Origin: Streptomyces albus subsp. albus
GTDB lineage: Bacteria; Actinomycetota; Actinomycetes; Streptomycetales; Streptomycetaceae
Direction of reading: 5' to 3'
Assembly: GCF_000719865.1 (NCBI RefSeq)
Contig: NZ_JOID01000008.1
Span: 310,001-374,000, forward strand
Length of the DNA stretch: 64,000 nucleotides
Below the pieces are notes generated by a model that did not search any database, was not told the DNA's origin, and was given only the letters and a program-made list of their open reading frames with translations. Positions 37,590 to 44,751 of this stretch are shown here, one piece after another; the first letter of the stretch is position 1, and each line of letters begins with the position of its first letter. A program made the position numbers and the translations under genes.

Positions 37590-38354
37590 ATGCATGCGAG
37601 ACGCGCCGCCCCCGACGACTGGCCCGAGCCGGAGGATTCTCAGGACCTCGACGCCTTCCGGCACGGACAGGACACGATCCGCGAGATCGAGGCGTCCGGG
37701 GTGGGGGGCGTCACCGGCAGAACCCTGCTCCACCTGCGCTGTCGCAGCGGCCTGGACACCCTCTCCTGGGCGCGGCAGGGCGCCCGGCATGTCGTCGGCC
37801 TCGACAGCTCCGAGGCCGCCGTGGAGGCCGCCCGGGAGCTCGCCGCCGACCTGGGCCTCGGTCCCGACCGCGCGGCCTTCGTGGCCGCCCCCGTTTACGA
37901 CGCGGCACAGGCCGTGCCGGACCCCGCCTACGACATCGTCCACACCGGCGCCGGAACCCTCTCCCGCCTCCCCGACCTGCGGCGCTGGGCCGAGACGGCG
38001 GCGGCCCTGGTCGCCCCGGGCGGCTTTCTGCACCTCACCGAGTTCCATCCGCTCACCGGCGTCCTCGACGACGAGATCGGCGCCCGCATAGTGCGGGACC
38101 ACTTCAGCCGCGACCCGTTCGACGAATTCCCGGAAGGCCAGCCGGACTTCGACACGCAGGCCGTCCGCCACCCGATGGGCGAGGTCGTCACCGCCGTCGC
38201 CGAGGCGGGCCTGCGCGTCGACTTCCTGTACGAGCACGACATCACCCGCTTCCAGCGCTTCGGCTCCCTCGAACCCCGCAGACCCGGCCCCCGCCGCCCG
38301 GCGGACCGCCCCCTCGTCCCCCTGCTCTACTCGCTCCGCGCGACCCGGCTCTGA
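37590..38354 (+). CDS. SAM-dependent methyltransferase (class I)
   Basis: A 254-residue enzyme with a class I fold. Motif I is atypical but recognisable as LLHLRCRSGLDTLSWARQGA, followed by VVGLDSSEAAVEAARELA and the motif II/III region YDIVHTGAGTLSRLPDL, then LVAPGGFLHLTEFHPL. The usual GxGxG is changed to RCRSGLDT, as in a subgroup of cytosolic methyltransferases. Substrate unknown. ATG 37590 begins MHARRAAPDDWPEPED; no strong Shine-Dalgarno is visible. Confidence 0.88.
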   Translation: MHARRAAPDDWPEPEDSQDLDAFRHGQDTIREIEASGVGGVTGRTLLHLRCRSGLDTLSWARQGARHVVGLDSSEAAVEAARELAADLGLGPDRAAFVAAPVYDAAQAVPDPAYDIVHTGAGTLSRLPDLRRWAETAAALVAPGGFLHLTEFHPLTGVLDDEIGARIVRDHFSRDPFDEFPEGQPDFDTQAVRHPMGEVVTAVAEAGLRVDFLYEHDITRFQRFGSLEPRRPGPRRPADRPLVPLLYSLRATRL

Positions 38355-38459
38355 CGGGGAGCCCCCGCCGGGGCATGATCGGACGAGCAGGACAGCAGGA
38401 CAGCAGGACCGGCAGCAGCCCCGCGATCAACCGAACCGAACCCCAGGGAGTGACCCAGG

Positions 38460-38756
38460 ATGATCGTCGCGTTCTCCGTGACACCGATCGGATCCGGCGA
38501 GGACGTCGGCGAAGACGTGGCCGAGGCCGTACGCGTCGTACGGGAGAGCGGCCTGCCGAACCGCACCGACGCGATGTTCACCAGCGTCGAAGGAGAGTGG
38601 GATGAAGTGATGGACGTCGTCAAGCGCGCCGTCCAGGCGGTCGAGGCCCGCGCGGGCCGCGTCAGCCTCGTCCTCAAGGCCGACATCCGCCAGGGCGTCA
38701 CGAACGGCCTCACCACCAAGGTGGAAACGGTGGAACGCCTCCTCGCCGAGGACTGA
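38460..38756 (+). CDS. MTH1187/YkoF-type thiamine-binding protein
   Basis: A 98-residue protein matching the MTH1187 thiamine-binding fold: it begins [17 protein letters not shown], followed by [19 protein letters not shown] and the closing [16 protein letters not shown]. It probably binds thiamine or a related ligand; the physiological role is unclear. ATG 38460 has GGGAGTGACCCAGG upstream. The leader contains a short AGGACAGC repeat (38389-38411). It is convergent with the DUF4333 lipoprotein. Confidence 0.92.
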   Translation: MIVAFSVTPIGSGEDVGEDVAEAVRVVRESGLPNRTDAMFTSVEGEWDEVMDVVKRAVQAVEARAGRVSLVLKADIRQGVTNGLTTKVETVERLLAED

Positions 38757-38783
38757 TCCCCCGCGCCTTGGTCTGCGCGGTGG

Positions 38784-39143
38784 TCAGTTCGTGGCCGGGG
38801 ATGCCGTGTCGTCGGCCTCGATGTCGAAGTTGATCTGGTCTCCCTCGACCGAGGTCACCTTGACCGATACCCCCAAGGTGCTGCCGTCGTCCGCTGTGAG
38901 CGTGCACCGAGTGGTGTTACCGACCTTGCCCGCGAGGTCGTCGGGACAGTCAACGCGCGGCTTCGGCTGGCCGGTTGTGGCGGCGAGCTTCTCGGCGACC
39001 GTGTCGGCCAGTTTCTCCGCGGACAGTTCCGGTGCCGACTTGCCCGTCTCGATCGAGGCCGAGGCCGAGCAGCCGGTGAGCAGCACGCCGGCGGCCACGG
39101 CGGAGAGAAGCAAAGGTATTGCGGACGACCGGGTGGCGGTCAT
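38784..39143 (-). CDS. DUF4333 lipoprotein
   Basis: A 119-residue secreted lipoprotein. The signal segment ends in the lipobox LLTGC (C25), followed by the DUF4333 domain with a conserved cysteine pair (RVDCPDDLAGKVGNTTRCTL). DUF4333 is common in actinobacterial secreted proteins and has no known activity. The ATG at 39143 begins MTATRSSAIPLLLSAVAAG. It has about 130 bp of upstream sequence before the next leftward gene. Confidence 0.9.
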   Translation of the reverse strand: MTATRSSAIPLLLSAVAAGVLLTGCSASASIETGKSAPELSAEKLADTVAEKLAATTGQPKPRVDCPDDLAGKVGNTTRCTLTADDGSTLGVSVKVTSVEGDQINFDIEADDTASPATN

Positions 39144-39272
39144 GATGAACTCCGGCCTGGGCGATCACGGGTGGGGAGACGCGGGAAGCATACGGGGCGA
39201 AGGCGCTCGGCGAGGGAGCTTCGGCAAGAGCGCGATGAGCCGGCGGGCTTTCCGGCCGACCGTGGAGGCGGA

Positions 39273-40397
39273 TCAGGGATCCTCGGTGATCTCGACGCGG
39301 TCGCTCTCCTTGTCGGAGAGGAACGAGGCCAGTGCTTGGCCCTGTTCGGCGATGCCGGAGCGTTCCGTGCGCGAGAGGCGGCGCAGCGGGGTGACGGTGA
39401 CGGTGCCGTCCCGGTCGGTGGTCCAGGTCGCGCTCACCCGGCCGTCGGCCAGGACGACGCGTTCGCCGGCGACCGACAGGCCGCGGTGGGCGTCGTCGAT
39501 GATCCTGCCGCGGTGCTGGTAGCCGAGGACGGCGTTGTCGAAGGCGGGCAGGAACCGGACCGGGGCGGGGGTGCCGGGATCGGGGCGAGGGGCGTCGGGC
39601 AGATCGAGGAGTTCCCGGCCGTGCTCGTCGCGGAAGACGACCAGCTCCTCGCGCAGCGCGGCGATCGCCGCGGGCAGTCCGGTGAGGCCGCACCAGGCGC
39701 GCACGTCGGCCGAGGTGGTGGGACCGTACGCGGCCAGGTAGCGCCGTACGAGGGCCTGGCCGACGGGGTCGGTTCCGGGCGGGGCGGACGGGGCGATCTC
39801 ACGGCCGAGCCACGCGGTGAGCAGGACGTTGCGCACGCCGGCCTTGGTGCGCCACAGCCCGCGCGGTGGGATCTGCGCGACGGGCACCAGGGCGGGGATC
39901 AGCATTTCGCCCAGTGCGCGCCGCCGCTGCCCCGCCGTCGGCCACCACCCCGCCGTCGGCCACCGTTCCTCGACGGCCCGCAGCAGCTCTCTCATGGTCC
40001 GGGGCTCGGCGTCGGCCATCACCGCCAGCCCCACCGCGGCGAGTTCATCGAGATCGACCCCGGCGAGTTCGTTGCGGTAGACACCCAGAACCCGTTGGCG
40101 CAGCATGCTGTCGTGGCGGGAGCGCCAGGCCAGGGCGTCGTCGGCGGTGACGAGGTGGATGGTGCAGCGCATGAGGTGCGTCCGCACCACGCGCCGTCCG
40201 GTCAGCAGGCCCGACAGGTGCGACGGCTCGAAGGAGCGCAGCCGTGACCAGAGTCCGGTGAACGGTTCCTGGGGTTCCTGGGTCTGCATACCGCCCAGAT
40301 GGGCGATGGCGAATTCGGCCGTCAAGTCGGCCGGTTCGAGCAGCAGTTGCCGGGCGAGTGTCGCGCGGTCCAGTGCCCTGTCGTCCAGGACGGTCAT
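39273..40397 (-). CDS. Winged-helix DNA-binding domain protein (HTH_42 / AlkZ-like)
   Basis: A 374-residue protein of the winged-helix family related to YcaQ/AlkZ DNA glycosylases. Hallmarks are HLGGMQTQEPQEPFTGLWSR near the N-terminus, VVRTHLMRCTIHLVTADDAL, and FLPAFDNAVLGYQHRGRIID with GERVVLADGRVSATWT near the C-terminus. AlkZ proteins open interstrand crosslinks, but the catalytic QxQ/QxD motif region here reads QTQE, so glycosylase activity is plausible. ATG 40397 opens MTVLDDRALDRATLARQLLL. Confidence 0.88.
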   Translation of the reverse strand: MTVLDDRALDRATLARQLLLEPADLTAEFAIAHLGGMQTQEPQEPFTGLWSRLRSFEPSHLSGLLTGRRVVRTHLMRCTIHLVTADDALAWRSRHDSMLRQRVLGVYRNELAGVDLDELAAVGLAVMADAEPRTMRELLRAVEERWPTAGWWPTAGQRRRALGEMLIPALVPVAQIPPRGLWRTKAGVRNVLLTAWLGREIAPSAPPGTDPVGQALVRRYLAAYGPTTSADVRAWCGLTGLPAAIAALREELVVFRDEHGRELLDLPDAPRPDPGTPAPVRFLPAFDNAVLGYQHRGRIIDDAHRGLSVAGERVVLADGRVSATWTTDRDGTVTVTPLRRLSRTERSGIAEQGQALASFLSDKESDRVEITEDP

Positions 40398-40649
40398 ACG
40401 GCTCTGCCTTCTTCCCGGGGGTCTGCCCCAGCGGTTCCCCCGTGTGGTGGCACCCGGGGGAGCCGGGTGCGGCTGTGATGCGGCTGCTGCCCTGGATTCC
40501 GGTCCGCCCCGGCGTGCGCCTTCCCCCCGGTTGGTTCGAGGACCACCGTCGCAGCAGTAGCGGACAGGTCGTGTCCTCTTCCCAGCCGCCTCGCGCTGAG
40601 CCGCACGCCCTGCCTGGCCGACCGGTGATCCGCGCTGCCCGCTGCCACC

Positions 40650-41525
40650 CTAGGCGGGCAGGCCGCTGTCCCCGCCCGGGACGGGGTCCCGGTCAAGGTC
40701 CTGGAGGCCGACCACGCGCAGCAGTTCGAGCCGCTCGTGGGACCTGCTGCCCGGACGTGCGGTGTAGACGATCAGCCGTTGGTCGTGCTCCGGACTCAGC
40801 AGAACCTCGCAGTCCAGCTCCAGCAGGCCGACGACCGGGTGCAGGAAGCGCTTGACGTCGGCACGGCGCACGGCGACGTGGTGGGCGTCCCACAGCGCCG
40901 AGAACTCCTCGCTGCGGGCACGGAGCCGGCGTACGAGCCCGGCCAGCCGGGCGTCGTCCGGGCGGCGGGCCAGGGTGGCGCGCAGGTCCGCCACCGCCGC
41001 GCGGCCGGCACGGTCGCGGTCCTCGGCCGGGAAGAGCTCCCGCGCGGACGGGTCCGTGAAGTAGCGCCAGACGATGTTGAGTTCCGCTGCCGGGCGGGCG
41101 GAGACGTCACCGTGGAGCGCCCTGGCCATCGCGTTCTGCGCGAGGACGTCGCCGCGGTCGCTCACCACCTGGGCGGGTGTGTCCGTCAGCCGGTCGAGGA
41201 CGAGCAGCAGGCCGGGGCGGACATGCTCCGTGACCGGCCGGTGGCGCGAGGGCTCCTCGCCGGCGAGGTGGAAGAGGTGGTCGCGTTCGTCGCCGGTCAG
41301 CCGCAGCGCGCGGGCGACGGCGGCGAGCATCTGGCGGGACGGGCGTGAGCCCCTGGCCTGCTCCAGCCGCGTGTAGTGATCGGTGGACATACCTGCCAGC
41401 TGCGCCACCTCCTCGCGGCGCAGCCCCGGCGTGCGGCGCCGCGCGCCCTGCGGCAGGCCCACGTCGGCAGGGGCGAGCCGGGCACGGCAGTGGCGCAGGA
41501 AGTCGGCCAGTTCGGTTCTGTCCAC
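40650..41525 (-). CDS. XRE-type transcriptional regulator with MmyB-like ligand-binding domain
   Basis: A 291-residue regulator. The HTH_31 domain (about 5-90) has RRRTPGLRREEVAQLAGMST followed by DHYTRLEQARGSRPS, and the C-terminal MmyB-like PAS-type domain (about 105-280) has LNIVWRYFTDPSARELF and EFSALWDAHHVAVRRADVKR. MmyB-like domains bind fatty-acid-like ligands. GTG 41525 was chosen because it starts just before the conserved LADFLRHCRARL. It is divergent from the aldo/keto reductase across 219 bp, the usual arrangement for a regulator of that gene. Confidence 0.93.
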   Translation of the reverse strand: MDRTELADFLRHCRARLAPADVGLPQGARRRTPGLRREEVAQLAGMSTDHYTRLEQARGSRPSRQMLAAVARALRLTGDERDHLFHLAGEEPSRHRPVTEHVRPGLLLVLDRLTDTPAQVVSDRGDVLAQNAMARALHGDVSARPAAELNIVWRYFTDPSARELFPAEDRDRAGRAAVADLRATLARRPDDARLAGLVRRLRARSEEFSALWDAHHVAVRRADVKRFLHPVVGLLELDCEVLLSPEHDQRLIVYTARPGSRSHERLELLRVVGLQDLDRDPVPGGDSGLPA

Positions 41526-41744
41526 GCCCCCACTGTGCCCCGGCCCGCCGGGCGCAGCCAGGGACCGCCCGTCCCCGGACAAGGACGTCTCTCCCGCCGC
41601 CGCCCGCACCGCCGCACGCTGGAGCCCGGCGCGGCGGACCGGTGCCGTCCGCACGGCAGTTCATCCGCCTCCGCGAACTCTGCCGGCGCTGCCGTGCACT
41701 CCCCCTTCCCAGTGAACTTCCCAGCGAACAAAGGACTGTTCCGT

Positions 41745-42767
41745 ATGCAGTACCGCACACTCGGGCGAACCGGGATCAAGGTCAGCCCTTACGGGCTCGG
41801 CGCGTTGATGTTCGCCACGTCCATCGGCAACCCCGACCCCGGCGACTCGGCCCGCATCATCCACAAGGCGCTGGACGCGGGCATCAACCTCATCGACACC
41901 GCCGACGCCTACGGCGACTCGGAGGAGGTCGTCGGCAAGGCGCTGCAGGGCCGGCGGGACGGCGTCGTCCTCGCCACCAAGGTGAGCCGGCCGATGGGGG
42001 ACGACCCCAATCACCAGGGGGCCTCACGGCGCTGGATCACGACCGCGGTCGAGAACTCGCTGCGCCGTCTGCGGACCGACCACATCGACCTCTACCAGAT
42101 CCAGCGACCGGACCCGGCCACGGACATCGAGGAGACGCTCTCCGCGCTCTCCGACCTGATCCGCAGCGGGAAGGTCCGGGCGATCGGGACGTCCACGATG
42201 CCGGCGTCCGACATCCTGGACGCCCAGTGGGTCGCCGAGCGGCGCGGGCTGGCGCGCTTCCACACGGAGCAGCCGCCGTACTCGCTGCTCGACCGCGGTA
42301 TCGAACGCGAGGTGCTGCCGGTCGCCCAGCGCCACGGCGTGGGGACGCTGGTGTGGGGCCCGCTCGGGCAGGGACTGCTCACGGGGCGCGTCCGCAGGGG
42401 CGAACGGAACGAGCTCCGCCGCGCCGGCCTCTTTCGGCACATGACCGACGAGCGTCGTGTCGACGCCGTTGAGCGGTTCGTCTCGCTCGCCGAGGAGGCG
42501 GGCCTGCCGCTCACCCACCTCGCCATGGCCTTCGCCATCGCCCATCCCGGTGTGACGAGCGCACTCGTCGGACCGCGCACCGTGAACCATCTCAACGACC
42601 TGCTCGCCGGCCTCGACGTGACGCTCACCGACGACCTCCTCGACCGGATCGACGAGATCGTCCCGCCGGGCACCGACGTCGGCCCGCTCGACCAGGCCTA
42701 CGTACCGCCGGCCCTCCAGCGGCCGGGCCTCCGCCGCCGGCCCGCCGGTGAACGCGGCGCTGCCTGA
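41745..42767 (+). CDS. Aldo/keto reductase with atypical catalytic tetrad
   Basis: A 340-residue (beta/alpha)8 NADPH-dependent oxidoreductase. D51/D54, Y56 (DTADAYGDSE) and K79 (VVLATKVSRP) of the tetrad are present, but the expected histidine in DLYQIHRPD is glutamine (Q120, DLYQIQRPD). The cofactor-binding C-terminal part has FAIAHPGVTSALVGPRTVNH. ATG 41745 begins MQYRTLGRTGIKVSPYGLG as in the family. It is probably controlled by the divergent XRE regulator. Confidence 0.93.
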   Translation: MQYRTLGRTGIKVSPYGLGALMFATSIGNPDPGDSARIIHKALDAGINLIDTADAYGDSEEVVGKALQGRRDGVVLATKVSRPMGDDPNHQGASRRWITTAVENSLRRLRTDHIDLYQIQRPDPATDIEETLSALSDLIRSGKVRAIGTSTMPASDILDAQWVAERRGLARFHTEQPPYSLLDRGIEREVLPVAQRHGVGTLVWGPLGQGLLTGRVRRGERNELRRAGLFRHMTDERRVDAVERFVSLAEEAGLPLTHLAMAFAIAHPGVTSALVGPRTVNHLNDLLAGLDVTLTDDLLDRIDEIVPPGTDVGPLDQAYVPPALQRPGLRRRPAGERGAA

Positions 42768-42796
42768 CGCGTCTTGATACCTGCCGCTGCCACTGG

Positions 42797-42836
42797 CCAC
42801 CGACGGAAGCGCCACCGACGGAAGCGCCACCGACGG
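42797..42836. repeat. 15-bp tandem repeat upstream of the toxin-antitoxin pair
   Basis: Units of CCACCGACGGAAGCG occur about 2.7 times between the reductase stop and the antitoxin promoter. Confidence 0.85.
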
Positions 42837-42926
42837 CAGGACCACCGGCTGTCCGGGACGCTGCCGAGCGGCGGCCCGGACCGCCGGGCGTCCTGCACGA
42901 GCTCGGGTGGGCTAGAGTTCCCCGGA

Positions 42927-42952
42927 GGGGTACGGGTGCGTACCCGTACCCC
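42927..42952. promoter_or_regulatory. Perfect inverted repeat, probable antitoxin operator
   Basis: GGGGTACGGGT-GCGT-ACCCGTACCCC has 11-base perfect arms with a 4-base spacer. It lies 28 bp upstream of the antitoxin start and just after TAGAGT (42913), a possible -10. Ribbon-helix-helix antitoxins usually repress their own promoter through such sites. Confidence 0.8.
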
Positions 42953-42980
42953 GGTAGTGCCGTCGAGAGGGAGCCGCGCC

Positions 42981-43238
42981 ATGTCCGACGCCAACGTCCG
43001 TATCCCCGCCGAGGCGCGCGACCGGCTCGCTGAGATAGCGGCCGGAGAGGGCATGTCCCTGCGCGCCTACCTGGCCCGGCTGGCGGAGACGCTGCTCACC
43101 CCGGCGGAGCGGGCCGAGCGGGCCGAGCATGCGCGGACGGTGCTGAGGGAGTGGAACGGCTACGACCCCAGCGAGCGTGAACAGGCCGAACTGGACAGCG
43201 AGTTGGACCGCCGCCTGGCCGAGGCGGGTGCCCCGTGA
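42981..43238 (+). CDS. Ribbon-helix-helix-type antitoxin
   Basis: An 85-residue protein. The N-terminal 30 residues (ANVRIPAEARDRLAEIAAGE) have the short strand and helix pattern of ribbon-helix-helix DNA-binding domains, followed by a charged helical C-terminus that would wrap the toxin. ATG 42981 has GAGAGGGAG 8 bases upstream. It overlaps the toxin gene by 4 bp (GTGA), with a palindromic operator in front. Confidence 0.85.
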   Translation: MSDANVRIPAEARDRLAEIAAGEGMSLRAYLARLAETLLTPAERAERAEHARTVLREWNGYDPSEREQAELDSELDRRLAEAGAP

Positions 43239-43615
43239 CGCGTGATGTGCATGTGGTCCTCGACGAGAGCGCGATGGTGGCGGCCGGGCGGGGCAACGTC
43301 CTGGCGTCCCGGCTGATCCACCGCTCGCACGCCGAGCCGGGCTGGTTCCTGTACGCCACCGTGTGCGCCCTGGTGGAGGCCGACCGGGACCGGCCGGGCA
43401 CCGCAGAGCACATCGCGGCCCTGCCCGGCATCGTGATCGTCGACCTGGACCTGCCCGCCGCCCTGGCGGTCGCCCGCGAGACCACATGGTCCACCGCGCA
43501 CACGCTCCACGCCGCCCAGCCGAGCCCGGACCGGCCGGACGGCGCGCTGATCGCCACCACGACACCGCACCTGTGGAAGGAACAACCGGTCCGCAACCTG
43601 GACCTCAGCCCTTGA
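43235..43615 (+). CDS. PIN-like toxin
   Basis: A 126-residue protein coupled to the antitoxin by GTGA overlap. It resembles PIN-domain RNases in order of elements: VHVVLDESAMV with D10, CALVEADRD with E48, and PDGALIATTTPHLW with D102. The third acidic position is shifted relative to classical VapC and the usual T-x-D after strand 5 reads TTTP, so nuclease activity is not certain. The toxin role is supported by pairing and operator. Confidence 0.78.
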   Translation: MTRDVHVVLDESAMVAAGRGNVLASRLIHRSHAEPGWFLYATVCALVEADRDRPGTAEHIAALPGIVIVDLDLPAALAVARETTWSTAHTLHAAQPSPDRPDGALIATTTPHLWKEQPVRNLDLSP

Positions 43616-43637
43616 ACTCCGGGCTATCTTCCGCGGG

Positions 43638-44438
43638 TCACTCGGTCTTGGGGGACAGTAGCCATGTCTCGTAGCCGCTCAGATACTCACCCATGGCGCC
43701 AAGTGACATGGGTGACCGCTCGTACTGGGCCGATAGGTTGACCTCGTATAGCTTGTAGGCGGGTTCGCTCTCCCGTGCCGCAGCGCAAGCGGCTGCCAGC
43801 GCCTCGATCGCGCCCTCTCGATCGCCGGATTGCACAGCCTCCACGAGGCTGGGCCACACTTCGTTCCCGACGTGATCGACCAGCTTCATGATGTGTTGCC
43901 CTGCCCGGTGGGCCCGGTCCTTGATCGCTTCCTGCTCGTCATCGGCTCGGTCTTGGGCTCGGTGGGAGTCCCGTTCGTCATCGTTCGACCAGGAATGGTC
44001 GCCCCAGATCCGTTCCCATCTCTCTTCCCCTCGGGCCAGCTCGGCCTTGAAGTCGCGGTCCAAGTCGTCCTGGGTGAGACGAGGATGCTCCCAGGCGCCC
44101 TCGTCTTCGAACGCCGAGAGCCGCAGAGTGAGATGAGGGACGGGTTCGTCATCGCGCAAGGCCGTGAGTAGGAGGATGGCGTCGATCGAGGGTAGAAGTT
44201 CCTCCATGTCCACCAGTCCCCGCAGGGTCGCGGCGGACTGCTCGACAGCCATGTAGTCGTACTCGGCGATCTGGTTGTCGAGCTCACCGTGTAGATCGAG
44301 GATGGCGGTACCGATCCCCTCGATTTCTTCCATGCGTGCCGTGATCTCCGTGTCGAGACGCTCCACGATGTGTCCCAGTTCGCGGGCATCCTCGACCTGC
44401 TCTTCAAGATCGGCCACCGCTTTGGCCAGATCGCCCAT
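43638..44438 (-). CDS. Hypothetical acidic coiled-coil protein
   Basis: A 266-residue protein with no domain I recognise. Residues about 1-65 have strong coiled-coil character (VADLEEQVEDARELGHIVER, then LDTEITARMEEIEG); a charged segment around 140-180 is rich in Asp, Glu and Arg. There is no signal peptide. The start is ATG 44438. GC content (about 65% in a sampled line) is lower than in neighbours, suggesting horizontal origin. It lies at the left edge of the defence region and converges with the toxin gene. Confidence 0.75.
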   Translation of the reverse strand: MGDLAKAVADLEEQVEDARELGHIVERLDTEITARMEEIEGIGTAILDLHGELDNQIAEYDYMAVEQSAATLRGLVDMEELLPSIDAILLLTALRDDEPVPHLTLRLSAFEDEGAWEHPRLTQDDLDRDFKAELARGEERWERIWGDHSWSNDDERDSHRAQDRADDEQEAIKDRAHRAGQHIMKLVDHVGNEVWPSLVEAVQSGDREGAIEALAAACAAARESEPAYKLYEVNLSAQYERSPMSLGAMGEYLSGYETWLLSPKTE

Positions 44439-44751
44439 TCCGTGTGCCCCCTTGCGTTGGCGGTCGCCAACTCCTTGCCGGCAGGCTAGCGGCAAGGTCT
44501 GCCCTTCCCCGGTGGTCCGCTGTCATCAGCCCACCGGAATGGCTGCTGTTGATGATCTTGCCAGTCATCGTGCGAGGCCACGGCCAGAAATCAGAACCCG
44601 AAGCCGATAACCCCGGTTATCAATCATCCCCCGACAACCGGACCAGGATCGCCGTATCGTTCTGTGCGTCGAGTGGAGAGCTGCTGAAGGACGGAACGGC
44701 AGCGGGCGATGACGCGCCGACTCGACACCGAAGCGGCAGAGGGGGCGAGAG
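44439..44751. promoter_or_regulatory. Promoter region of the type I R-M operon
   Basis: A 313-bp divergent interval between the coiled-coil gene and the methylase-like gene. Its main feature is the palindrome GATAACCCCGGTTATC at 44606-44621. The sequence between about 44525 and 44690 is less GC-rich than the surroundings and likely holds the operon promoter. No RNA gene is recognised. Confidence 0.6.
44605..44622. promoter_or_regulatory. 18-bp palindromic site, copy 1
   Basis: GATAACC-CC-GGTTATC with flanking C and A. The same 18 bases occur in inverted orientation at 57076-57093. The site ends 129 bp before the methylase-like gene. Confidence 0.75.
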
